64,000 nt of DNA from NCBI GenBank assembly GCA_001541255.1, contig LNQR01000032.1, positions 18,921 through 82,920 on the forward strand. Reading direction: 5' to 3'. Below, in pieces: positions 8,303 to 16,290 of the stretch. The notes beneath the pieces were generated by a model. It had not been told where the DNA came from. It did no database searches and saw only the letters and a list, made by a program, of their open reading frames with translations. How positions within the stretch are numbered: the first letter of the stretch is position 1; every line of letters begins with the position of its first letter. Source of the stretch: Candidatus Magnetominusculus xianensis. GTDB lineage: Bacteria > Nitrospirota > Thermodesulfovibrionia > Thermodesulfovibrionales > Magnetobacteriaceae. A program made the translations under genes and the position numbers.

Positions 8303-10408
8303 ATGATACGCTCAAATGGACGACAGGTCAAGACGCCAGGCGTCTTAAGAACTGCAATAGAAAAACTGACCGGCTCTGTGGACATTATTTCTTTCGATGT
8401 CTTCGATACGCTGTTTGAAAGGGAAATTGAACCACCAGAAAAGGTAAAAGAGGCCGCCGCCCGCGCCTTATCTCAATATTTAAGCGATACTCACGGCTTA
8501 AAATACTCACCGCATGAGTTGTACTCCCTCAGAAATCTGACAGAGACACGCTTAAGACAACTCTCAGGCGCCGAAGGCAAGGACACCGAATGCTCCTTTA
8601 CCGCCATTGCCAGTGAAATGGCACGTGAAATTGCCAGTGAGGCGCCGGGCGACATAGGCAGTAAAATTCAGAGACAAATCATTAAGTTTGACATTGACAT
8701 TGAAAAAGATGTTATCTATATCAAAGAAGGCATGAGGGAAATCCTCCAGTGGCTCAAATCTCTGAATAAACGAATCATTGCCACCTCCAACATGTATCTC
8801 GACAAGGAACACTTCCGGGAAATATTCAAAGACAAGGGCATAGACGGTTATTTTGATAAAATCTATGTCTCCTCGGAAAACGGACTGGGCAAGCACTCAG
8901 GGAAACTGTTTGACTATGTGCTGCACAAAGAGGGCGTGCCGCCAGAGCGTATGCTGCATATTGGCGACCACATTGAGGCAGACTATAAAGTCCCGCTTCG
9001 TATGGGTATTAAGGCCATACGGCTTTATGATATATCACATCTTAAGAAAAAAAATATCCTGCTTAACTACAATGCCCTCGCCTCTAAGAATCCCTACTGG
9101 AGGGGCCGTTATGTCCTGCAGCTCATACGTCCCAATCAAACCAATCATGAAAGCGGCGATTTTTACTATAACTACGGGTACTCTTTCTTAGGCCCCATAT
9201 ACGCGGCATTTGTCTATGGCGTAGTAGAGGAGATAAAGAGGCATGAGATAAAAAAGGCATTCTTTATATCCCGGGAAGGGGAACTGTTCCTGAACATCTT
9301 TAAGCTGTTTGCCCCGGCACTATTAACAAAAAATGAAACTCCCACGACTGATTACGTCTATTTAACGAGAAAATCAACCGCTCTGGCCTCCTTGTGCAAG
9401 GGGCTTCCCCTGGATAAGGCGCTGCTTGGGCTTTGTAATCCGGCTCAAAAGGGCCTGTACTCTATTTTAAATGTCTTTGGCTTATATCACAGTGACATTG
9501 CAGCGCTCTCAGGAAAATACGGTTTTCATAACATCGAAGAGCCTATATGGAACTACAATGACCCCCGGATTGCCGATATGATAGCTGATGAGGAATTTCA
9601 AAGACTTGTCCGCAAATATGCCGGTGCTGACAGAGATAAACTTGAAAGGTATCTGAATCAATTGAATTTCTTTGGCTCAGACAAGACGGCCTTCGTAGAT
9701 ATTGGATGGAGTGCCTCGATTCAAAAGTTCCTTCAGGATACATTTATGCCGCGCGAGGACTATCCCCACGTCTATGGCCTCTATTTTGGCTTCAGCAATC
9801 TTGGGCAGTATACCTTTGACGAGACAAAAAACACTATCACAGGGGTACTGCTTGACCAGAGGCGCGGCTCTGCTATAGAACAAATATTTGCCCGTTTTGA
9901 AGAACTCTTTGAAGAGGGCGCCAGATCGCTTCAGCCAACCACAGTAGGATATAAAATAAATCCTCAAACAGGTATGGCAGAACCAGTCTTTAAGGATGAA
10001 AAAGAACACGACAGGGCAGTAGAGCTGCTCAATAACGACATGATACAGGCAATGAAAGACGGCGCCATTGATTTCTCAAGGGAATTTCTCAGGTCAATCC
10101 TGCTTACAGGCTGTACCTTTGATGACATTAAACCATTTATAATGACCACAGCAGAAAGATGTATAGCCTTCCCAACAAAAGAGGAGATGAGCTGTCTCTT
10201 TAAGATAAAACATGCAGAGGACTTCGGCTCGAAAAGCGTTACCGATTTCAGCAGTGACAGGGCCGACAGCCCCGCTATTATATTCAATCCGGCCAGATTT
10301 AAGGCAGCGGTAAAAAAGTCCAACTGGAGATACGGCACGGTAAAGTCCATGGGGATACCTGGCATTAACCTGCTCTTGAGATATTATGATATAATAAGGG
10401 GGCTATGA
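8303..10408 (+). CDS. HAD-superfamily hydrolase with large C-terminal domain
   Basis: A 701-residue protein whose first 230 residues are a HAD hydrolase: nucleophile motif SFDVFDTLF (D32), motif II IATSNMYL, motif III lysine in LGKHSGK, and motif IV HIGDHIEADY. The remaining 450 residues form a domain without catalytic motifs I can name; the whole is like the COG5610-type proteins that sit in surface polysaccharide loci. A phosphatase acting on a phosphosugar or a glycan-assembly intermediate is likely. No clear ribosome site precedes the ATG, so the start is less certain. The gene overlaps the next one by four bases (ATGA), and a consensus promoter lies about 100 bases upstream. Confidence 0.82.
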   Translation: MIRSNGRQVKTPGVLRTAIEKLTGSVDIISFDVFDTLFEREIEPPEKVKEAAARALSQYLSDTHGLKYSPHELYSLRNLTETRLRQLSGAEGKDTECSFTAIASEMAREIASEAPGDIGSKIQRQIIKFDIDIEKDVIYIKEGMREILQWLKSLNKRIIATSNMYLDKEHFREIFKDKGIDGYFDKIYVSSENGLGKHSGKLFDYVLHKEGVPPERMLHIGDHIEADYKVPLRMGIKAIRLYDISHLKKKNILLNYNALASKNPYWRGRYVLQLIRPNQTNHESGDFYYNYGYSFLGPIYAAFVYGVVEEIKRHEIKKAFFISREGELFLNIFKLFAPALLTKNETPTTDYVYLTRKSTALASLCKGLPLDKALLGLCNPAQKGLYSILNVFGLYHSDIAALSGKYGFHNIEEPIWNYNDPRIADMIADEEFQRLVRKYAGADRDKLERYLNQLNFFGSDKTAFVDIGWSASIQKFLQDTFMPREDYPHVYGLYFGFSNLGQYTFDETKNTITGVLLDQRRGSAIEQIFARFEELFEEGARSLQPTTVGYKINPQTGMAEPVFKDEKEHDRAVELLNNDMIQAMKDGAIDFSREFLRSILLTGCTFDDIKPFIMTTAERCIAFPTKEEMSCLFKIKHAEDFGSKSVTDFSSDRADSPAIIFNPARFKAAVKKSNWRYGTVKSMGIPGINLLLRYYDIIRGL

Positions 10409-10638
10409 AGGATAACTTCTACTTTACAGGGAATCTTGACCTTAAGAGATGCGGAATCTGGCAGGTCTTGTTAATAGCCCTGCTGCATAAGTTATTGTTT
10501 CTAAGGAAATACTGTTATATGCAGCACTATCCGGCCTTCTCACAGATTGCGGCTTCGTATCTGGCTCACAGGTCGTTTTATCTTTATAATATGGCGGTAT
10601 GGATTAAAAAATTGATATTGCGGTTTATAAACAGATGA
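10405..10638 (+). CDS. Small hypothetical protein between HAD and GT2 genes
   Basis: A 77-residue basic protein of unknown function. It overlaps its upstream neighbour by ATGA (10405-10408) and its downstream neighbour by ATGA (10635-10638), which strongly supports it as a real, translationally coupled gene although no family is recognised. The sequence has a hydrophobic stretch IWQVLLIALLHKLLFL near residues 18-33, then aromatic-rich helices (YCYMQHYPAF, SFYLYNMAVWIKK). It could be a peripheral membrane peptide that tethers or stabilises the glycosyltransferase. No cysteine motif or signal peptide is obvious. Confidence 0.7.
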   Translation: MKDNFYFTGNLDLKRCGIWQVLLIALLHKLLFLRKYCYMQHYPAFSQIAASYLAHRSFYLYNMAVWIKKLILRFINR

Positions 10639-13600
10639 ATTTAAAACAAAAAATATTTAATTTGATAGCCGACACAACAAAGTCTAAAAGCGTGCATGAG
10701 CCGCCTCCCCCTCACCCTTCTACGCCGATTTCGGCCAACTGCGACAAGACCGTTTTGACCGTCGATGCGGTAGACATAATGGGCTGGGCAGTTTCACCCA
10801 ACGGGATAAAATCTGTAGAAGTTTCAATCGACGATATACACACAGGACCAGCCATCTATGGCAGCGTCAGAACAGATATTCAGGCGGCCTTTCCAGAAAT
10901 AAGCAGCTCCTTAAACGCCGGATTTTGTCTTTTTAAGACACTTGAGCCGCCATTACCAGATGGTCTTCACAGACTTGATGTAAAAATAACCTCAAATTGC
11001 GGTCATGTTGAAATAAGACAGTTTCAAATTGATATAACCGGTACATACGGGGCATTTTCACAAGAGAATCCAACCGTGATTGTCCACTTTGACAGGGTAT
11101 TGTTAGGCCTGAAATCCATAGATATGACAGGTTTTGCGGTTTCTCCATACCCTATTGACCGCGTGGATGTGTATATTGACGATATATTCGTACACAGTGC
11201 CTTAACCGGTATCCACCGCCCTGACGCTGAGTCGATGTCCCCTTGTTATAAAGATTCTCTAAACTCAGGTTTTTGTTTATACACCGAACTCGAAGCGCCC
11301 ATCGAAGTTGGCCCGCATACGATTACACTGAAGGCGGTCACTAAAAATGGCATCACAGACAGTCACAGCTTAACCGTTGACGCCGCAAATGAAACCACAC
11401 CCATTGTTGATATTGTATGCGATGAAATCCATTTTGGCACAGATGCCATTGAGATTAATGGTTTTGTGGTATCATCTGTGAAAATTACTAAAATTGAAGT
11501 ATATATAGATGAAGAGCTCGCAGGAAACGCCCACTGTGGACTTAACAGAATGGACGTAGCGCTGAGTTATCCCTGTTACAAAGACAGCAAGGACGCAGGG
11601 TTTTGTTTCTATAAGCAATTTAATGAACCGCTTCAGCCCGGAGTGCATACGCTTACCGTCAGGGCCGAAGGCGGACATGTCAAACAGTGGTCAGAGCAAG
11701 TTGAGATTGCCCTGCCATACAAGGCCCTTACAGATGACAACCCGAGTATATTTATAAACTGTGACATAGAGCTGCTGACGTTTGACGTTATAGAGGTAGT
11801 CGGCTGGGCAGTGTCGCCCGATGGGATTAAGGAGATTGGGGTATTCGTTGACGGCGTATTTATAGATAACGCAGTGTGCGGTGTGCCGACTAAGACCTTA
11901 GCAGAAAGATACCCATGTTACAAAGGCAGTATAAATGCCGGGTTTTGTCTGTTTAAGACACTTGAAAACCCACTGTCTGAGGGGCAGCATACCCTGACAC
12001 TCAAGGCAAAAAGCAGCAACGGTCAGGAATCCGCACTTGATATAATGTGTGAGACAGTTGAAAGTTACAAAACATACTCGGTACAAAACCCAACCTTTAT
12101 CGCTAGTTTTGAGAAATGCTTCCTGACCTGTGAACGAATCCTGATATTTGCGTGGATTGTTACCCCTGCCGGGCTTGCCACAACTGAGATATTCATAGAC
12201 GGTGAGTTTACAGGCTACGCTGAAGGTGTTAATACAAGGCCTGACATAGCACAGCTCTATCCTTGTTATAAGAACAAGAAAAACCTGCTCTTAGGTTTTG
12301 ACAAAATCCTACAGACTCCGATATCAACAGGCAGACACATACTCACAGTAAAGGCAACTGCCGAAGACGGGCAGACGATGTCGTGGGATTTTGAATATAA
12401 GGATGTTGAAACATATGCAGATTATCTGATGTCAACCGCCCCAGAGGTACTTGTTCAGTTGGACAAGGCAGTGATGTCGCTTGATTTTATTGAGGTAAAC
12501 GGTTGGGCGCTGTCACCCAAAGGTATAGACAAGGTGGAAATATACCTTGATAACAGGTTTGTTGACACGGCCTATTATGGATATGAGCGAGGGGATATGA
12601 AAGAGACATTCCCCATGCATTCGTTCTATAAAAACGGGGCAAACAGCGGGTTCTGTTTATATAAGAAACTGGACGAGACGCTTGAGCCGGGGTACCACAC
12701 ACTCAAAGTGGCTGCGCTGTCTGTTACCGGCATATCAAAGGAGATGTACGAATACAATTTTATCAACAGACCATACAAAGAAATGCACTCTGACGTACCG
12801 CGAATCATCCTAAGCTGCGACAAACTGATGGTAACCCCTGACGTTATAGAAGTCGAGGGATGGACAGCCAGCCCCGACGGGGTAAGCACGGTGGAGGTTT
12901 ATGTCGATGGCGAATATATAGATAAGGCCTTTCATGGAATCAGCACCCAGGAGATTAAAAGGCTGCTTCCCTGTTATAAAAACAGTTCACACTCTGCCTT
13001 TGTACTTTATAATGCGTATGAGCATACTTTTACCGCCGGTGACCACTTGATTACACTTAAGATAATATCTGAGACCGGGCTTGTCAGGGAATGGTCTACA
13101 CAGTACTACATTGCCGATTCGTATGAGAAATATCTGCAAAAAATAAAGCATCCCCTTCTGAGTAAAATAAAAGGCACGATAGAAGAGTTCCTGTACAGGC
13201 CGAAAATATCTATAGTGACGCCGGTATATAACGTACACTCACGCTGGCTGGACAAGTGTATTCAATCGGTACTTGACCAATACTACGACAACTGGGAGCT
13301 GTGCATATATGACGACGCCTCCACACGCGCTGATACAATTGCATGTCTTCATAAATGGAAGACCGCAGACGAGCGTATTAAAATCGCATTTGGCACAGTA
13401 AACCTGCACATATCAGGGGCAACAAACCAGGCGTTAAAACTGGCAGAAGGGGAGTTTATAGCCCTGCTTGATAACGATGACGAGCTGACAAAGGACGCCC
13501 TCTATGAAACAGTCAAACTCCTCAATATGAACCCTGAGCTGGACTTCATATACAGCGACGAGGACAAGATAGAGGAAGACGGCACACTCTGCGACCCGTT

Positions 13601-14804
13601 TTTTAAGCCTGACTGGTCACCGGAGCTTTTTTGCACGATGATGTACACATGCCATTTTGGAGTTTATAGAAGGACCGTAATAGAAAAAATAAATGGTTTC
13701 AGAAAGGGCTACGAGGGGTCTCAGGACTATGACATGGTGTTGAGGTTTGTTGAGCAGACAACCACGGAGCGCATAGCCCACCTCCCAAAGGCACTCTACC
13801 ACTGGAGAAAGATATACGGCTCGGCCTCAGAGAGCGCACAGCACAAGACCTATGCCTTTGACAGTGCTATGAAGGCACTCAAAGACTACATGCAAAGGAA
13901 CTCCATCGAAGGCGAGGTGATAAACGAACACAATACCGGCCTATACAGGATTAAGAGGCAGTTGGTGAAAACACCTCTGGTGTCAATTATCATACCGACA
14001 AAGGACAAGGTGGAGTATCTGGAGAAATGCGTGAGGTCCCTAATCAGGAAAACAGATTATCCCAACATAGAGATAATACTGCTGGACACGGGTAGTGCAG
14101 AACCTCAGACACATGAATTTTACGATGAAATCAGACAGCACAGTTCAATAAGAATTATAGATTATCCAAACCCTGAGTTTAACTACGCAGAGGCTAATAA
14201 CTGGGCAGCCGCGCGGTCACAAGGACAGTACCTGCTGTTTTTAAATAACGACACCGAGGTGATAGAACCTGGGTGGCTCTCGGCGATGATGGAATATGGG
14301 CAGCTGCCGGAGGTTGGCGCTGTGGGTGCAAAACTGCTCTACCCGGACAACAGTATCCAGCACATGGGCGTGGTAGTGGGCCTCAAGCGCGCGGCCTCAC
14401 ACGTGGGAAGACTGTACCCGGACAGAAAACCGATGGGCTTCCCATTTCTCCATGCCAAGGACGTAGTGAGAAATGTAACGGCAGTAACCGGGGCGTGCCT
14501 GCTGATGCCAAGGGCGCTGTTTGATGAAATCAAGGGCTTTGACATCAAATTCAGGATAGCCTTCAATGACATAGACCTGTGTCTGCGCGTGAGAAAGATG
14601 GGTTACAAGGTCATCTATACGCCATACGCAAAACTCTACCACCACGAATCGGTAAGCGTGGGAAAACCATACGAGGATACAAGCCGCTGTGCCGGTCTTT
14701 TCGAGGCCGAGGTTGACTTGTTCAGGGAGCGTTGGGACATAGAGAATTATATCGACCCGTACTTTAATAAAAATCTGGATGAAAGCCTGAGATTTAAATA
14801 TTGA
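10635..14804 (+). CDS. Tandem GT2 glycosyltransferase with seven N-terminal repeats
   Basis: A 1389-residue protein. Residues 36 to about 840 are seven divergent copies of a beta-rich module of 112-120 residues, starting near 36, 150, 262, 375, 490, 607 and 728. Each has a pattern like VIEVEGWxxSPxGI, VEVYVDG, then YPCYKxSxNAGFCLY. Residues 855-1095 are a GT2 domain (SIVTPVYNV, DDAS, LLDNDDEL) and 1113-1340 a second one (SIIIPTKDK, FLNNDTEV), as in tandem chain-building transferases for capsule, O-antigen or galactan-type polymers. The repeats resemble carbohydrate-binding or Ig-like folds and may hold the growing chain. Last gene of the three-gene operon; no membrane segment, so it probably acts at the inner face of the cytoplasmic membrane. 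Confidence 0.9.
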   Translation: MNLKQKIFNLIADTTKSKSVHEPPPPHPSTPISANCDKTVLTVDAVDIMGWAVSPNGIKSVEVSIDDIHTGPAIYGSVRTDIQAAFPEISSSLNAGFCLFKTLEPPLPDGLHRLDVKITSNCGHVEIRQFQIDITGTYGAFSQENPTVIVHFDRVLLGLKSIDMTGFAVSPYPIDRVDVYIDDIFVHSALTGIHRPDAESMSPCYKDSLNSGFCLYTELEAPIEVGPHTITLKAVTKNGITDSHSLTVDAANETTPIVDIVCDEIHFGTDAIEINGFVVSSVKITKIEVYIDEELAGNAHCGLNRMDVALSYPCYKDSKDAGFCFYKQFNEPLQPGVHTLTVRAEGGHVKQWSEQVEIALPYKALTDDNPSIFINCDIELLTFDVIEVVGWAVSPDGIKEIGVFVDGVFIDNAVCGVPTKTLAERYPCYKGSINAGFCLFKTLENPLSEGQHTLTLKAKSSNGQESALDIMCETVESYKTYSVQNPTFIASFEKCFLTCERILIFAWIVTPAGLATTEIFIDGEFTGYAEGVNTRPDIAQLYPCYKNKKNLLLGFDKILQTPISTGRHILTVKATAEDGQTMSWDFEYKDVETYADYLMSTAPEVLVQLDKAVMSLDFIEVNGWALSPKGIDKVEIYLDNRFVDTAYYGYERGDMKETFPMHSFYKNGANSGFCLYKKLDETLEPGYHTLKVAALSVTGISKEMYEYNFINRPYKEMHSDVPRIILSCDKLMVTPDVIEVEGWTASPDGVSTVEVYVDGEYIDKAFHGISTQEIKRLLPCYKNSSHSAFVLYNAYEHTFTAGDHLITLKIISETGLVREWSTQYYIADSYEKYLQKIKHPLLSKIKGTIEEFLYRPKISIVTPVYNVHSRWLDKCIQSVLDQYYDNWELCIYDDASTRADTIACLHKWKTADERIKIAFGTVNLHISGATNQALKLAEGEFIALLDNDDELTKDALYETVKLLNMNPELDFIYSDEDKIEEDGTLCDPFFKPDWSPELFCTMMYTCHFGVYRRTVIEKINGFRKGYEGSQDYDMVLRFVEQTTTERIAHLPKALYHWRKIYGSASESAQHKTYAFDSAMKALKDYMQRNSIEGEVINEHNTGLYRIKRQLVKTPLVSIIIPTKDKVEYLEKCVRSLIRKTDYPNIEIILLDTGSAEPQTHEFYDEIRQHSSIRIIDYPNPEFNYAEANNWAAARSQGQYLLFLNNDTEVIEPGWLSAMMEYGQLPEVGAVGAKLLYPDNSIQHMGVVVGLKRAASHVGRLYPDRKPMGFPFLHAKDVVRNVTAVTGACLLMPRALFDEIKGFDIKFRIAFNDIDLCLRVRKMGYKVIYTPYAKLYHHESVSVGKPYEDTSRCAGLFEAEVDLFRERWDIENYIDPYFNKNLDESLRFKY

Positions 14805-14857
14805 CGGGTGTGTCAGAATTCCAGCATAATCAAAACACATGAATGTAAAGGGAGACC

Positions 14858-15085
14858 ATGGACGACTATAACAGGATCAAGACAATGCTTCAACACTGGT
14901 TAGAACACAATGACGAACACGCTGCCACATATGTTAAGTGGGCGCAGCAATCCGCTGAATTGGCTGTAGACGGGCTTCCAGAGCTGTTAAACAAGATATC
15001 TGAGGAGACGAAAAAGATAAGCGGCCTGTTCAGAGAGGCTATAGGCCTAATGGAATCGGGAAGGGACAAAGGGCGGAAGGCCTGA
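14858..15085 (+). CDS. Small helical protein with His motif
   Basis: A 75-residue protein with AAAGGGAGA before the ATG. The N-terminal half reads LQHWLEHNDEHAATYVKWAQ, with His spaced as HW-x3-H-x2-H. Similar small bacterial proteins of unknown function carry this LxHWxEHNxEHA motif, and metal binding has to be considered. The second half (LLNKISEETKKISGLFREAI) is a helix that could pair into a coiled coil. It lies about 50 bases after the GT2 gene and before the lytic transglycosylase gene. I cannot name a function. Confidence 0.65.
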   Translation: MDDYNRIKTMLQHWLEHNDEHAATYVKWAQQSAELAVDGLPELLNKISEETKKISGLFREAIGLMESGRDKGRKA

Positions 15086-15161
15086 CACTTATGCCTGTTT
15101 TTACTGTTTGTTCCTGACTAAACAACTCTTCTTTAAACTACTGGAGGCTACTGGAAGTTGC

Positions 15162-15177
15162 TGGCACGCTATTTGCA
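15162..15177 (+). promoter_or_regulatory. Sigma-54 (RpoN) promoter motif
   Basis: TGGCACG-CTAT-TTGCA at 15162-15177 matches the RpoN consensus TGGCACG-N4-TTGCW at every defined base, with ten bases between the GG and GC pairs. Transcription would begin near 15188, next to the ATG at 15189. RpoN promoters need an activating bEBP and in many bacteria control flagellar genes, which fits a peptidoglycan lytic enzyme downstream. The motif lies inside an open frame that could start at TTG 15108, so either that start is wrong or the match is fortuitous. Confidence 0.65.
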
Positions 15178-15188
15178 ATATATTTAGC

Positions 15189-16091
15189 ATGTTAGGAAAG
15201 GTAGACAAAGAGTTATTTAGAGAGCTTCAGGCAACTGGGGGAAACCGGTCAGCCTCACAGGGCGCCAAGACTGCAATGAACAGCGATTTTAAGGCCGCCC
15301 TGCAGAGCGCCGTAGCAGGAGACAGGAAAAGACCCTCAACATCGTTTTCAACATCAACAGGTAAAGTATCGGGTTATGTATCAAATGACGCTGCTATGGA
15401 TACGTTTTTATCAGTGGACAGGATAGACGATACGAATTTATTTCCTGAATCTGGGAATATATTTCCATCATCTGAATTCAATACAGATATTGCCACTGTA
15501 AATACTGACAGAAACACTTCATTACGCCAGATGGCAGCAGAGGGAAGGCTCCACGGGACATATGACAGGTGGGATTCCAACGCAATAGCGTCATACAAGC
15601 CGCAAAAGGGACGACTCTTCAATCAAGCCAACTTCGCTTACAAGCCGGGACAATCAGCAGACACCTTGCTGACACAGCAAACTGACGTAAATCTTGATAA
15701 ATACGAAACCTATATTAATGAATCGGCATCCAATTATGGATTAGACCCGGCGTTGATAAAGGCAGTAATAGTAGCTGAAAGCGGCGGGAATGCGAAGGCG
15801 CGCTCAAGGTCAGGCGCAAGGGGGCTGATGCAGTTAATGCCTGCAACTGCCAGAGGGCTTGGCGTAGCCAATTCCTATGACCCAAAACAAAACATAGACG
15901 GCGGCAGCCGCTACCTGCGTCAACTACTTGATAAATACGATGGCAACGTCCATCAGGCGCTGGCCGCATACAACTGGGGCATGGGAAATCTTGACAGAAA
16001 ACCGCACAAGATGCCGCAGCAGACGAAAAACTACATCGCAAAGGTCGAGGGTTACTACCGCGGCTACACTGAAGACGCCTCAAACGTATAA
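15189..16091 (+). CDS. Lytic transglycosylase (SLT domain)
   Basis: A protein of about 300 residues. The C-terminal 120 residues are a soluble lytic transglycosylase domain that cleaves peptidoglycan. The catalytic Glu is in AVIVAESGG (E197), followed by GARGLMQLMPATARGLG and the AYNWGMGNL motif. The N-terminal 170 residues are low-complexity, Ser/Thr-rich and probably unstructured. No classic signal peptide is seen, so export through the flagellar rod system or another route is possible, as for FlgJ-like muramidases. I chose ATG 15189 because a sigma-54 promoter motif lies immediately upstream; the frame is also open back to a TTG at 15108. No ribosome site precedes 15189. Confidence 0.85.
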   Translation: MLGKVDKELFRELQATGGNRSASQGAKTAMNSDFKAALQSAVAGDRKRPSTSFSTSTGKVSGYVSNDAAMDTFLSVDRIDDTNLFPESGNIFPSSEFNTDIATVNTDRNTSLRQMAAEGRLHGTYDRWDSNAIASYKPQKGRLFNQANFAYKPGQSADTLLTQQTDVNLDKYETYINESASNYGLDPALIKAVIVAESGGNAKARSRSGARGLMQLMPATARGLGVANSYDPKQNIDGGSRYLRQLLDKYDGNVHQALAAYNWGMGNLDRKPHKMPQQTKNYIAKVEGYYRGYTEDASNV

Positions 16092-16253
16092 CTTTACGCT
16101 GTAAACCGGAACCGCCGGAACTGCCGGAATTGATGGTGTGTTGTTTAACAAGTTGTATGAAGCGTGGCGTAGCGGATACCTGTGACTCCGCTGCACCACG
16201 CAGCATTTCCCAGACAACACCGGTGTGATGTCATGGCAGCCTCAACGATTTTT

Positions 16254-16284
16254 TTGACATTAACCTGCCAAATATTTATATAAT
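16254..16284 (+). promoter_or_regulatory. Promoter predicted to give a leaderless mRNA
   Basis: TTGACA at 16254-16259 is followed by TATATA at 16277-16282 (17-base gap) overlapping TATAAT at 16279-16284 (19-base gap). The coding ATG is at 16291, only seven to nine bases beyond the -10, and no ribosome site is present. If this promoter is used, the mRNA would start at or next to the ATG. Confidence 0.5.
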
Positions 16285-16290
16285 CAATGT

